DNA from: Rhizobium mongolense USDA 1844
GTDB lineage: Bacteria > Pseudomonadota > Alphaproteobacteria > Rhizobiales > Rhizobiaceae
DNA: 64,000 nt
Assembly: GCF_000419765.1 (NCBI RefSeq)
Contig: NZ_ATTQ01000018.1
Location: 1-64,000, forward strand
Direction: 5' to 3'
In this document: in pieces, positions 52,578-61,912 of the stretch
Numbering within the stretch: position 1 is the stretch's first letter
Layout: the number at the start of each line of letters is the position of its first letter
The notes under the pieces: generated by a model
What the model saw: only the letters and a program-made list of their open reading frames with translations
Told to the model about the DNA's origin: nothing
Database searches by the model: none
Position numbers and translations under genes: made by a program

Positions 52578-53527
52578 TTACGAACCGCTCCGAAGGTGAT
52601 GCCGCGCAGCAGCTGCTTGCGCAGGAGAATGGTGAAGACCAGGATCGGGATCAGGAAGATGGTGGTTCCCGCTGCAACAGCCGGCCAGTCCTGCCCGCCT
52701 TCGCCGATGATTGTCGGGATGAATGGCGGTGCGGTCTGCGCGCTGCCCGATGTCAGAAGTGCGGCGAAGGCATATTCGTTCCAGGCGAAGATCAGGCAAA
52801 AGATGGCGGTTGCGGCGATGCCGGTCGTTGCCTGCGGCAGCACGACCTTCCGGAAGGCCTGCAGCCGGGTGTAGCCGTCGATCATCGCGGCTTCCTCGTA
52901 TTCACGCGGGATCTCGTCGATGAAGCCTTTGAGCAGCCAGACGGCGAGCGACACATTGACCGCCGTGTAAAGCAGGATCATCCCCAAAGCCGTGTCGGAC
53001 AGCCCAAGCTCCCGGTACATCAGGTAGATCGGGATCGCGACGGCGATCGGCGGCATCATGCGCGTCGACAGGATGAAGAACAAAAGGTCGTCGGCGAGCG
53101 GCATCCGGAAGCGCGAGAAGCCGTAGGCTGCCATCGTGCCGAGCAAGACGGCGAGAAAAGTAGATCCGAACGCGATCACCAGTGAATTGACGAAGCGCGG
53201 CAAGAAATTCGAGGGGCCGGCGATCACCATGTTGCGCTTGCGGGTCACCTCATCGCAGGTGCCCGTCGGCTCGGGCAAGGAAGCAATGTATTCAGGCGTC
53301 TGCCGCGTTCTCGTGGTCAGAAGATTGCAATAGCCTTCAAGCGACGGTGTGAAGACGATCTTCGGCGGATAGCTGATGGAATCAGGCGGCGACTTGATGC
53401 TGGTCAGGAAAATCCAGACCAGCGGTATTAGAGTGATCAGCGCGTAGAGGATCACGATCGCGCCGGCGATCCGCTTGCTGGTGAAGCTCGGCTCAACGAC
53501 CGAATGGGCGGAGTTAGCGGAGCTCAT
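52574..53527 (-). CDS. ABC transporter permease (CUT1, MalG-like)
   Basis: A 317-residue inner-membrane protein with about six segments (IVILYALITLIPLVWIFLTS first). The ATPase-docking EAA loop is EYEEAAMIDGYTRLQAFRKV. A larger periplasmic loop at about residues 60-105 contains Thr/Arg-rich sequence and two cysteines, longer than usual between the first two helices. Four-base overlaps on both sides tie it to its neighbours. It imports the ligand captured by the protein at 54591. Confidence 0.92.
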   Translation of the reverse strand: MSSANSAHSVVEPSFTSKRIAGAIVILYALITLIPLVWIFLTSIKSPPDSISYPPKIVFTPSLEGYCNLLTTRTRQTPEYIASLPEPTGTCDEVTRKRNMVIAGPSNFLPRFVNSLVIAFGSTFLAVLLGTMAAYGFSRFRMPLADDLLFFILSTRMMPPIAVAIPIYLMYRELGLSDTALGMILLYTAVNVSLAVWLLKGFIDEIPREYEEAAMIDGYTRLQAFRKVVLPQATTGIAATAIFCLIFAWNEYAFAALLTSGSAQTAPPFIPTIIGEGGQDWPAVAAGTTIFLIPILVFTILLRKQLLRGITFGAVRK

Positions 53528-54489
53528 CGTTGCTTCACCTTGTTAAGAGCCTTGACGTAGATGTTGGCGAGACCGAACACCGCGACAAAGAGAACGATAG
53601 CGAAGGCGGAAGCGCGGCCGGTGGCCCAGCTTTCGAAGGCCGCGCGCTTCAGCGTGATCGAGGCGACCTCTGTAACGGAACCTGGTCCGCCGCCGGTCAA
53701 AAGCGTTACCATGTCGAACATCTTGAAGTTCTCGATGCCGCGGAAGAGGACCGCGAGCATGATGAAAGGCAGCGCCATCGGCACCGTGATCGACCAGAAT
53801 TGGCGCCATGCCGAGGCACGGTCGACCTCCGCGGCCTCGTAGATATAGTCCGGGATCGAGCGCAGGCCGGCGAGGCAGATCAGCATCACATAAGGCGTCC
53901 ACATCCAGGTGTCGACGATGATGATCGCCCAAGGCGCGAGCGAAACGTCGCCGAGCATCCGGATATCCGACGTCGGGATGCCGCTGAGCCAGGAGACCGC
54001 ATAGGCGAAAAGACCAATCTGCGGCTCGTAGAGGAAACGCCAGAAATTGCCGACAACAGCCGGAGACAGCATCATCGGGATCAGGATGACCGTCGTCCAG
54101 AAGGCATGGCCGCGAAATTTGCGGTCGATCAGGTAGGCGAGTGTGAAGCCGATAACGGTTTGCAGGACGATCGTCCAGAAGACGAAATGCGCTGTCGTCT
54201 GCATCGCCTGCCAGATGTCCGGATCGGTTAGGACGCGCTCGTAATTTCTCAAACCCACCCCTTCGACAGCGGCATTCGGCCGGTTGGCACGATAGTTCGT
54301 GAAGGAAAGATAGATTGCCCAGATGAGCGGAAAGATGTTGATCGCGAGCAGCAGGACGATGGCGGGCGCGATAAACAGCCATGCTATCGCTCGATCGGAC
54401 AGGCCGCGGACGCGCCGGCCCACGGAAATCGGCGTTACCTTTGCAGTCGCATCCGCTGCCTTCTCGACGATGGAATTGGAGATGTTCAA
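53524..54489 (-). CDS. ABC transporter permease (CUT1, MalF-like)
   Basis: A permease of about 321 residues with six membrane segments (AIAWLFIAPAIVLLLAINIF first) and the EAA loop YIYEAAEVDRASAWRQFWSI. No ATG suits the N-terminus. A TTG at 54489 preceded by AGGTG five bases upstream is preferred over the longer frame from 54627, which would overlap the binding-protein gene. It pairs with the permease at 52574. Confidence 0.88.
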   Translation of the reverse strand: MNISNSIVEKAADATAKVTPISVGRRVRGLSDRAIAWLFIAPAIVLLLAINIFPLIWAIYLSFTNYRANRPNAAVEGVGLRNYERVLTDPDIWQAMQTTAHFVFWTIVLQTVIGFTLAYLIDRKFRGHAFWTTVILIPMMLSPAVVGNFWRFLYEPQIGLFAYAVSWLSGIPTSDIRMLGDVSLAPWAIIIVDTWMWTPYVMLICLAGLRSIPDYIYEAAEVDRASAWRQFWSITVPMALPFIMLAVLFRGIENFKMFDMVTLLTGGGPGSVTEVASITLKRAAFESWATGRASAFAIVLFVAVFGLANIYVKALNKVKQR

Positions 54490-54590
54490 GATGTCACCTG
54501 GTCTCTGCGTATGTGAGACATCATGCGGCCCGGCTCCTTTGCCGATCCGGGCCGCCGTCCAGACAAGAATTCCGCGTGTCCAGCCGGACA

Positions 54591-55916
54591 CTAGATCTTG
54601 CCGTCGTCCTCGAACACTTGGGTCCAATCCTTCACCAAGCCGTCGAGCGCTTCCTGAGCGGTCCCATTGCCGGCGACCACATAATTATGAACCCGCTTCT
54701 GCATGGCCTGGAGAAGCGACGCGTAGCTCGGTTCGGCCCAGAAATCCTTGACAATCGCCATGGAGTCCAGGAACGCCTGAGCGTAGGGCTGGCTGCCGGC
54801 GAAGCCGGGGGCGTTGACGACGGAATTCAAGCAGGAAAAGCCGCCGAGCTCCCACCACTTGGCCTGCACATCAGGTTGTGCGAACCACTTGATGTACTCA
54901 AGCGCGGCGTCCTTCTTGTCGGAATAGGAGACAACCGAGATACCTTGTCCGCCGAGCTGGGCAAAGTGCGCCTTCTCGGCAGGATTCGGGAAGAAGCCGA
55001 TGCGATCGCCGCCGACTTTCTCGTCCTTGTAAAGGCCGGGCCAGGTAAAGGCGAAATTCATCTGCATGGCGACCTGGCCGGATTTGAAGGCATCCGCCGA
55101 TTCGACCATGTAGACGTTTGAGCTGCCCGGCGGAGTGCAGCAATCAAACAGGGACTTGTAGAATTCAAGGCCCTTTACCGCGTCGGGAGAATTGACGAAG
55201 CCTTCCATCTCGTAGGGCTTCTTGGGATTGTCATATTGGAAGCCCCAGTCATAGAGGACGTTGGTCACGCCCATGGTAATGCCCTCCGAGCCGCGCTCGG
55301 TATAGATCGAAGCGCCGTAGACGGTCTTTCCGTCGATCTCGCGCTTCTGGAAGAATTCAGCAATCTGCTTCAGTTGATCATAGGTCTTCGGCGCGGCGAG
55401 ATCCGAGCCATATTTCTCCTTGAATTCCTTTTTCAGTTCCGGACGCTCGAACCAGTCTTTGCGGTAGGTCCAGCCGACCACGTCGCCCATGGCCGGAAGC
55501 GCCCAGTAGTTCGGGGTGTTCTTCGGCCACTCGGAGTAGCCCACGACCGTTGCCGGCACGAAGTCATCCATCTTGATGCCTTCCTTGTCGAAAAAGTCGT
55601 TGAGTTTGACGTAGTGTCCATTCTCCGCTGAACCGCCGATCCACTGGCTGTCGCCGATAATCAGATCGCAGAGCTTGCCGTGAGAGTTGAGTTCATTGAG
55701 AAACCGGTCGGCATAGCTCGTCCATGGGACGAACTCGAACTTCATCGTCGTGCCGGTCTTGGCCGTGAAGTCCTTTGACAGTTCCACGAGTGCGTTGGCG
55801 GGGTCCCAGGCGGCCCAGCAGAGTGTCAGTTCATCGGCTATTGCAAGATTGGGCAGTGCCGACGACAGCATGAGCGCCGAGGCCAGCCCGAGAAGGGCTT
55901 TCGATTTCTTCTGCAT
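54591..55916 (-). CDS. ABC transporter substrate-binding protein (family 1, polyol/glycerol-type)
   Basis: The 441-residue protein starts at 55916 with GGGAGGAACTT upstream. The signal peptide KALLGLASALMLSSALPNLA has cleavage near AIA-DE. The mature part follows family 1 binding proteins (LTLCWAAWDPANALVELSKD, FEFVPWTSYADRFLNELNS, LIIGDSQWIGG, NYWALPAMGDVVGWTYRKDW). The position ahead of two permeases, two ATPases and dihydroxyacetone kinases suggests dihydroxyacetone, glycerol or a tetritol/tetrulose as ligand (inference). Confidence 0.9.
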   Translation of the reverse strand: MQKKSKALLGLASALMLSSALPNLAIADELTLCWAAWDPANALVELSKDFTAKTGTTMKFEFVPWTSYADRFLNELNSHGKLCDLIIGDSQWIGGSAENGHYVKLNDFFDKEGIKMDDFVPATVVGYSEWPKNTPNYWALPAMGDVVGWTYRKDWFERPELKKEFKEKYGSDLAAPKTYDQLKQIAEFFQKREIDGKTVYGASIYTERGSEGITMGVTNVLYDWGFQYDNPKKPYEMEGFVNSPDAVKGLEFYKSLFDCCTPPGSSNVYMVESADAFKSGQVAMQMNFAFTWPGLYKDEKVGGDRIGFFPNPAEKAHFAQLGGQGISVVSYSDKKDAALEYIKWFAQPDVQAKWWELGGFSCLNSVVNAPGFAGSQPYAQAFLDSMAIVKDFWAEPSYASLLQAMQKRVHNYVVAGNGTAQEALDGLVKDWTQVFEDDGKI

Positions 55917-56004
55917 AAGTTCCTCCCAGAACCAAAGGCCGGCTCCCACCGGCGTCGCAAGTTCACCCACTTCCAAGGAATGCCCATGAACGCCGCAACG
56001 TTCA

Positions 56005-56045
56005 TGTTTAGCAATGTGTTTAGTAAAACGTATTTTAGTAAACAA
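56005..56045. promoter_or_regulatory. Repeated TTTAGTAAA operator-like boxes upstream of the polyol operon
   Basis: TTTAGTAAA occurs at 56019-56027 and again at 56034-56042, 15 bases apart, with a weaker TTTAGCAAT copy at 56007-56015. Each is a palindrome around a central G (TTTA-G-TAAA). They lie about 90-130 bases before the binding-protein ATG and look like binding sites of the unknown operon regulator. Confidence 0.45.
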
Positions 56046-56164
56046 TGCAAGCGACAAAATCGCGGCGGGGCACATGCCTTGGCACCTGCGCCGACCGAAA
56101 GTGTCGTAGCTGCGATAAGGGAAGTGCCGCAGGGGCAATGTCAGGCTCTAGGAGACGTTTCAGA

Positions 56165-57277
56165 TCATTCGAGCCTTCTGCGAAACAGCCACGAGGCTGC
56201 GCTCAAGGTTCCGGCAGCAATCACGCAAAGTGGCCATGTCTGGTGCCACACCTCCACGAGGGGAATGTCTTTGAGGAAGATGCCTTTTACAATCACCAGG
56301 AAGTAGCGCAGCGGGTTGATCAGTGTGACCGGCTGAAGCCAGTCGGGCATGTTCTCGATCGGCGTTGCGAAGCCGGAAAGAAGCATGGCCGGCACCATGA
56401 ACAGGAACGCGCCGAGAATTGCCTGCTGCTGCGTCATCGACAAGGCGGAGATGAAGAGCCCTAGGCCGGCGACCGATGCGAGATAGAAGAGCGAACTGCC
56501 GTAAAGAAGCAGCAGCGAACCGCGCAGAGGCACGCCGAAGATGAAGATCGCCGCTAGGATATAGACCGTCATGTGAAAGAGCCCGATTATCATCGGCGGG
56601 ACAAGCTTGCCGATCAGGATCTCATGCGTGCGAAGCGGCGAGACCATCAACTGGTCGAAGGTGCCGAGTTCGCGTTCGCGAGCGATCGAAAGGGCGGTGA
56701 CGATAAGCCCGATGAGCAGCGCGATGCTGGCGATCAGGTTCGGCACCATGAACCATTGGAAGATCAGGTTGGGATTGAACCAGTTGCGCGGCACTGTCGT
56801 GACGGAATGAACAGCTCCTCGGACACCCGCAGGCGTCTCAGCGGATAATGTCGCGACAATCTGCGTGATGTATCCCGAAACGATCTGCGATGCATTGGAG
56901 CGCCGGCCGTCAAGAATGACCTGCAGATCGGCCGGCTCTCCCGCCTCGATCCTGCGTGAGAAATCGGCGCCTATTTCGATTGCAGCTGTTACCGTCTGGC
57001 GATCGATAGCATCCCGCACGCTGGCTGTCGTGCCGGCGACGATCACCTTGCGGAATGTCGGCGAACCCTCGATGCGCCGCACGAGTTCTTGGCCCCAATA
57101 GCCGCTGTCGCGGCTGAGTAGCATCACATCGACATTTCGAACCTCGAGCGTCGCTGCATAGGAAAAGACCAGGAGCTGCACGATCGGCGGACCGATCAGG
57201 ATGGTACGGCCCCTCGGATCGCGGAGTACGGCCAGCAGTTCTTTGACAATAAGCGCTTTCAGACGCGTCCACCACAT
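56165..57277 (-). CDS. ABC-2 type efflux permease (YbhR-like)
   Basis: A 370-residue permease with one N-terminal helix (LIGPPIVQLLVFSYAATLEV), a large periplasmic domain of about 140 residues and five C-terminal helices. ALSIARERELGTFDQLMVSP is the ABC-2 coupling segment and LLSGFATPIENMPDWLQPVT the family motif before the last helices. The start at 57277 lies one base after the stop of the paired permease. Last gene of a cecR-ybhG-ybhF-ybhS-ybhR-like operon. Confidence 0.9.
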   Translation of the reverse strand: MWWTRLKALIVKELLAVLRDPRGRTILIGPPIVQLLVFSYAATLEVRNVDVMLLSRDSGYWGQELVRRIEGSPTFRKVIVAGTTASVRDAIDRQTVTAAIEIGADFSRRIEAGEPADLQVILDGRRSNASQIVSGYITQIVATLSAETPAGVRGAVHSVTTVPRNWFNPNLIFQWFMVPNLIASIALLIGLIVTALSIARERELGTFDQLMVSPLRTHEILIGKLVPPMIIGLFHMTVYILAAIFIFGVPLRGSLLLLYGSSLFYLASVAGLGLFISALSMTQQQAILGAFLFMVPAMLLSGFATPIENMPDWLQPVTLINPLRYFLVIVKGIFLKDIPLVEVWHQTWPLCVIAAGTLSAASWLFRRRLE

Positions 57278-57278
57278 C

Positions 57279-58427
57279 TTACGCAATCCTCTTTCTGGTG
57301 CTGCGTGCAGCAAGCAGGAAAAAGACAGAGCCGATCAGAAACATCACGAGGATTGCATGGAGGAACATCGGCCAGATATCGCCGGCCAGGAACACGGTTT
57401 GCAGGCTGGGGATCAGATAACGCGCCGGCACGATGAATGTGATCCATTGGATCACGGTCGGCATCGAATTGATCTCGAAGAGAAAACCGGACAGCAGGAA
57501 AGCGGGAAGGAAGGCGGTGATCAGCGCCAGCTGCGAGGCAAGGAACTGGTTCTTGGTGGCAGCCGAAATCAGCAGGCCTTGCCCGAGCGCCGGCATGAGG
57601 AAAACGGCGGACAGGGCATAGAGCGCCAGGACGGAACCGCGAAAGGGAACGCCAAACAGAAAGACGGCAAGCAGCACGCAAAGCGTCATCGATGTCAGGC
57701 CGAGCAGGAAATAGGGGAGTATCTTGCCGGCAAGCAACTCGGCGGCCGTCACCGGCGTTGCCATCATCGCTTCCATCGTGCCCCGCTCCCATTCGCGGGC
57801 AACGACCAGCGATGTCAAAAGCGTTCCAACCAGCGTCATGACGATTGCGATCGAGCCTGGCACCAGAAATGACCGGCTGGTCAGTTCCGGATTGAACCAG
57901 AAGCGTTGCTCCGCGGAAATCGGCGGCCCGCCTGCGGCAATCTCGGACTGCTGCTGGAGCCGCCAGTTTGCCACGGCCCCCTGGACATAGTTCTGCACGA
58001 AATTGGCGGTGTTGGGATCGGAACCGTCGACGATCACCTGGACTTGGGGCCGACTGCCTGCTGCATAATTCCGGGCGAAATCCGCCGGGATGACAATGAT
58101 GCCGCGGATGCGGGAAAGTACCAGCTCTTCTGCGAAGAGCCGTCTGTCGCGGCCGGTGGTCACGGAAAAATAGCGGGATGCCTGGAAGCTTGCCGCAAGA
58201 TCATTCGTCAGCGGTGTTGGTTCTTCGATGACCAATCCGACCCGCGTCCGCGTCGTGTCTAGCGAAACGCCGTAACCAAATAGAAACAGCAGGATCAGCG
58301 GCAGCACAAATGCAATCAGAATGCTGCTCGGATCACGAATGACCTGAAGGCTTTCCTTGCGAACCAATGCTGCAAAACGGCGGGTTCGGGTGGAGCGGGA
58401 CACTGGTGCGGGGGGCGGGAGCGTCAT
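57279..58427 (-). CDS. ABC-2 type efflux permease (YbhS-like)
   Basis: A 382-residue partner permease of the same build: N-terminal helix ILIAFVLPLILLFLFGYGVS, periplasmic domain with RGIIVIPADFARNYAAGS and VQVIVDGSDPNTANFVQNYV, then SLVVAREWERGTMEAMMATP and LLSGFLFEINSMPTVIQWIT. It overlaps the ATPase gene by four bases (ATGA). The two permeases and the tandem ATPase should form one exporter complex. Confidence 0.9.
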   Translation of the reverse strand: MTLPPPAPVSRSTRTRRFAALVRKESLQVIRDPSSILIAFVLPLILLFLFGYGVSLDTTRTRVGLVIEEPTPLTNDLAASFQASRYFSVTTGRDRRLFAEELVLSRIRGIIVIPADFARNYAAGSRPQVQVIVDGSDPNTANFVQNYVQGAVANWRLQQQSEIAAGGPPISAEQRFWFNPELTSRSFLVPGSIAIVMTLVGTLLTSLVVAREWERGTMEAMMATPVTAAELLAGKILPYFLLGLTSMTLCVLLAVFLFGVPFRGSVLALYALSAVFLMPALGQGLLISAATKNQFLASQLALITAFLPAFLLSGFLFEINSMPTVIQWITFIVPARYLIPSLQTVFLAGDIWPMFLHAILVMFLIGSVFFLLAARSTRKRIA

Positions 58428-60166
58428 GCCGCAATCCTCTCCTGCGAGGCTTGAACAAGCGCGATAAACGCGTCCTCCATCGTCGGATCGGGGTTGTCGG
58501 CATTTGAGGAACGCGCCTTCAGCTCATCTGGCGTACCAAGTGCGATCGAACGGCCCCGATAGATCAGCGAAATGCGGTCGCAATATTCGGCCTCGTCCAT
58601 GAAATGCGTGGTGACGAGGACGGTGACGCCCTTTTCTACGAGCCCGTTGATATGTGTCCAGAATTCGCGCCGCGTAATCGGATCGACGCCCGAGGTGGGT
58701 TCGTCGAGAAAGAGCGCCTCAGGTTCATGCATGACGGCGCAGGCAAGCGCCAGCCTCTGCTTCAGCCCGAGCGGCAGGTCCTTTGCGGACATCGCAAGAC
58801 GCGATTGAAGATCGAAGATCGATGTCATCAGCTGCGTGCGCTCGCGCTTGCGCTGGCCGCTCAGTCCATAGACGCCGGCAAAGAAATCGAGATTCTGCGC
58901 GACGCTGAGATCGCCATAAAGCGAGAATTTCTGCGCCATGTAGCCGAGGCGGTTGCGTGCCTGTGCCGCATCGCGGCGCAGATCGAAGCCGGCCACCCGG
59001 CCTTCGCCGCTCGTCGGCTTCAAAAGTCCGCACAGCATCTTGAAAGTCGTTGATTTGCCCGCACCGTTCGGTCCGAGCAGCCCGAATATCTGGCCGCGGG
59101 GAATATCGAACGTAATGTCGTCGGCTGCTGTGAAGTCGCCGAAGCGTTTGGTGAGACCTTTCGCTACGATCACCGGCTTGTCGTCCTTGCCGGTCAGAGG
59201 CTGTTGCGCCTCCGCAAGCCTCGACCGACCACCTGGCCCTCCGCCCAGCATATCGACGAAAGCATCTTCGAAACGCGGTTCTGTGGGGCTAACTTTTGCG
59301 ATACTGGCTGCGGCAAACATGCCATCGTGGCCGGTCGCGGTAACCAGCCGGATCGCTTCACCCTGGATAACACCATCGATAACGCCGTCCTCGTCGAGAA
59401 GCTTCGCAAGCAGCTGACGGCGCCGACCCGAAACACCGGTCAACCGAAAGACACGGTCTTTGACCTGGCCCGTCAGATCCTTCGGTTCACCGGAGAAAAG
59501 CAGCTTGCCGTCATTCATCAGCAGGACCCGATCGCAGGCCTCGGCCTCATCGAGGTAGGCCGTCGACCAGACGACACCGATGCCTTCCGCTGTCAAATTC
59601 TCGACCATCTTCCAAAGGTCGCGCCGGGAAATCGGATCGACACCCACACCGGGCTCATCAAGGAGCAAAAGGCGGGGTTTCTTCAAAAGTGCGCAAGCAA
59701 GGCCGAGCTTCTGCTTCATGCCGCCCGAGAGCTTTCCGGCAAGACGGCCTGTGAAGCGTTTCAGGTCCGTGAAGGACAGAAGTTCATCGAAGGTCGCTGC
59801 CCGTTCGCTCTTTGGCAGCCCGCGAAGGTCGGCGTAGAGATCGAGATTTTCCTGGACCGACAAATCCTCATAAAGCCCGAAGCGCTGGGGCATGTAGCCG
59901 ATTGAAGCTTGGATGGCAGCCGATCCGTCGCGCGTTTCGAAGCCCAGCACCTTGACCGTACCTCCTTCCGGAAGCATGAGACCGGTCATCAGGCGGATAA
60001 GCGTGGTCTTGCCTGCTCCGTCGGGTCCGACGAGCCCGGTGATCTCGCCGCCGCGGATTGAGGCCGAAATTGCATCAAGCGCCGGTTTCGCCTCGCCGAA
60101 CCGCTTCGTCACGTCCTTCAGGTGAACGAGCTCGGTGATATCGCGAGGTCTTTCTGCGGCACTCAT
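58424..60166 (-). CDS. Tandem ABC ATPase of an efflux system (YbhF-like)
   Basis: This 580-residue protein has two ATPase domains. The first has GLVGPDGAGKTTLIRLMTGL, the signature LSGGMKQKLGLACALL and LLLDEPGVGVDPISRRDLWK; the second from about residue 315 has GLLGPNGAGKSTTFKMLCGL, a diverged signature LPLGLKQRLALACAV and LFLDEPTSGVDPITRREFWT. This matches the YbhF tandem pattern. It is coupled to the HlyD-like gene upstream and YbhS-like gene downstream by four-base overlaps. Confidence 0.93.
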   Translation of the reverse strand: MSAAERPRDITELVHLKDVTKRFGEAKPALDAISASIRGGEITGLVGPDGAGKTTLIRLMTGLMLPEGGTVKVLGFETRDGSAAIQASIGYMPQRFGLYEDLSVQENLDLYADLRGLPKSERAATFDELLSFTDLKRFTGRLAGKLSGGMKQKLGLACALLKKPRLLLLDEPGVGVDPISRRDLWKMVENLTAEGIGVVWSTAYLDEAEACDRVLLMNDGKLLFSGEPKDLTGQVKDRVFRLTGVSGRRRQLLAKLLDEDGVIDGVIQGEAIRLVTATGHDGMFAAASIAKVSPTEPRFEDAFVDMLGGGPGGRSRLAEAQQPLTGKDDKPVIVAKGLTKRFGDFTAADDITFDIPRGQIFGLLGPNGAGKSTTFKMLCGLLKPTSGEGRVAGFDLRRDAAQARNRLGYMAQKFSLYGDLSVAQNLDFFAGVYGLSGQRKRERTQLMTSIFDLQSRLAMSAKDLPLGLKQRLALACAVMHEPEALFLDEPTSGVDPITRREFWTHINGLVEKGVTVLVTTHFMDEAEYCDRISLIYRGRSIALGTPDELKARSSNADNPDPTMEDAFIALVQASQERIAA

Positions 60167-61173
60167 TTTTTCGCTGCCTGCAATGATGGAAGGCGCAGCG
60201 TCACCGGCATGCCCTGGCGAAGATCCGACCCGGGTTTTTCGATGATGACGCGCAGACGATAGACGAGGTCGGTGCGAAGTTCCGGCGTCTCGACAGATTT
60301 TGGCGTGAATTCCGCAACCGGAGAAATGAAGCCGATCCTGCCCTCATAGGCCTGATCCGGTTTGGTATCGGAGGTGACCTTGACCTTCATGCCCGGATGA
60401 ATCCGTCCGAGTTCCACTTCTGCGACATAACTGCGGACCCATACAGGCTCGGTCAGCGATAACACATAGACGGCATCGGCGGGCGATACGATCGCACCGG
60501 GCTCCTTGATCCGCGACAGGATGATGCCGTCGTTGGGTGCCCGAAGCTCCGTATCGCCAAGCGATGTCCGCGCCGTTGCAAGGGTTGCTTCGGCCGCTTT
60601 CAACTGCGCTGCCGCAGCTGCGATGTCTTCGGCGCGGCTGCCTTCCTTCAACAAAACCAGCGCCTGATTTGCGGATTCCGCACGTGCCGCAGCCATTGCT
60701 CTTGCAGCCGTCGCCTGATCGAGACCCGCTTGAGAAACCGTACCTTGCGGCCGCAGCTGCCGGGCGCGGTCGTAAGCAAGATTGGCGTTTTTCAGGTCAG
60801 CAAGGCTTTCATTGTAAGATGCGCTTGCCTGCGCGATCTCTGCGGGCCGTGGACCGGCCCTGAGCTTGTCGAGTGTGGCACGCAGCGCGGCGACGGTTGC
60901 CTCTGCCGAACGGACCGCATGATCGTAAGGTTCGTTGTCCAGCCGCGCCAGAATAACACCGCGCTTGACGGTATCGCCCTCGTCGACGCGTGCCTCTTCG
61001 AGCCGGCCGTTCACCCGGAAAGCGAGCGAAACTTGGCGGATATCGACATTTCCGTAGAGTGTGAATTCCTTTGCCCCTTGCGGCGCCCAGCCGATCCTCG
61101 ACGGCACGTCGTACCACCAGCCGGCTGCGGCTGCGCCGGCGAGAAGGATCGCAGCCGGAATGATCTTGTTCAT
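60163..61173 (-). CDS. HlyD/YbhG-like periplasmic adaptor protein
   Basis: This membrane-fusion protein of about 336 residues starts at 61173, where ATGA overlaps the TetR stop. An N-terminal anchor/signal (IIPAAILLAGAAAAGWWYDV) is followed by the lipoyl/beta part (LYGNVDIRQVSLAFRVNGRL, VKRGVILARLDNEPYDHAV), an alpha-helical hairpin (about 80-215) and TELRAPNDGIILSRIKEPGA. It bridges the exporter to an outer-membrane channel. E. coli ybhG lies in the same position after ybiH/cecR. Confidence 0.92.
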   Translation of the reverse strand: MNKIIPAAILLAGAAAAGWWYDVPSRIGWAPQGAKEFTLYGNVDIRQVSLAFRVNGRLEEARVDEGDTVKRGVILARLDNEPYDHAVRSAEATVAALRATLDKLRAGPRPAEIAQASASYNESLADLKNANLAYDRARQLRPQGTVSQAGLDQATAARAMAAARAESANQALVLLKEGSRAEDIAAAAAQLKAAEATLATARTSLGDTELRAPNDGIILSRIKEPGAIVSPADAVYVLSLTEPVWVRSYVAEVELGRIHPGMKVKVTSDTKPDQAYEGRIGFISPVAEFTPKSVETPELRTDLVYRLRVIIEKPGSDLRQGMPVTLRLPSLQAAKK

Positions 61174-61868
61174 TCTGTTTCTCCTTTCGCCGGTTCGAGC
61201 AGCGCGACAAGCTTGCGCGCGTGGGCCTGCAGCGTTGCGATCTGCTCTTCGCCGATGGAATCCCATTCCATCTGCGCGAGCACTGCGGCGTTCGCCATCC
61301 GGAATACCAGAAGGCTGCCCACGAAGGAGAGGGTACGCAAACGCACGTTCTCGGAGGCGGGGTCATCTTTCAAAATCGCCCCGATCAGCCGCCGTGCCAT
61401 GTTGATCATCGGTCCCATGATGCCAGCATAGACCCTTTCGAAAGCCGCCGTCGGCTCCAGCTGCTCGCGGATGATGAAGCGGGCCCAGGCCTCCGACTCC
61501 TTGCTGACGAAAAGAACCACCATTGTTTCGACGATCTCCGTCAGAAAGAGCCGTGCCTGCGACGCATTCAACGGGGTGTTCGTTTCATCGATTTCCGCAA
61601 GATGGCGGCCGACGCGATGGCGGATGCCGGCGACATGTCCGGCGACAATTCCCGAAAGGTATTCGGCCGTTGCGATATAAAGCCCTTCCTTGCTGCCGAA
61701 GTAATAGGGGATGGCTTGCAGGTTGACGCCTGCCGTATCGGCAAGCTTGCGCGTACTAGCGCCGTCAAAGCCGTATCGGCCAAATACGTCAAGTGCCGCC
61801 GCAAGCAGCCTCTCGCGGGTAATCTCGCTTCGGGATGCCTCGGCAGTTTTGGTGCCGGTTTCGTTCAT
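61170..61868 (-). CDS. TetR-family regulator, CecR/YbiH-like
   Basis: A 232-residue repressor. The N-terminal helix-turn-helix reads RLLAAALDVFGRYGFDGAST, then RKLADTAGVNLQAIPYYFGS with the IPYYFGSKEGLY motif, and the C-terminal domain (WARFIIREQLEPTAAFERVY) is of the CecR-type DUF1956 family. The preferred start is the ATG at 61868, since the upstream in-frame TTG at 61904 forms part of a -35 box. It heads the efflux operon and probably represses it; E. coli CecR affects sensitivity to cefoperazone and chloramphenicol. Confidence 0.92.
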   Translation of the reverse strand: MNETGTKTAEASRSEITRERLLAAALDVFGRYGFDGASTRKLADTAGVNLQAIPYYFGSKEGLYIATAEYLSGIVAGHVAGIRHRVGRHLAEIDETNTPLNASQARLFLTEIVETMVVLFVSKESEAWARFIIREQLEPTAAFERVYAGIMGPMINMARRLIGAILKDDPASENVRLRTLSFVGSLLVFRMANAAVLAQMEWDSIGEEQIATLQAHARKLVALLEPAKGETE

Positions 61869-61875
61869 GAGGGTT

Positions 61876-61912
61876 ACTATACGGCGTTTTTTTAGATCAG
61901 TCAATCGAATGA
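61876..61912 (-). promoter_or_regulatory. Strong sigma70-like promoter with overlapping operator for the efflux operon
   Basis: On the minus strand TTGACT (61899-61904) and TATAGT (61876-61881) are exactly 17 bases apart. The -10 box ends only 7 bases before the ATG at 61868, so the transcript should begin at or next to the start codon (leaderless). TCAATCGAATGA at 61901-61912 is an imperfect palindrome touching the -35 box, a candidate autorepressor operator. Confidence 0.65.
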
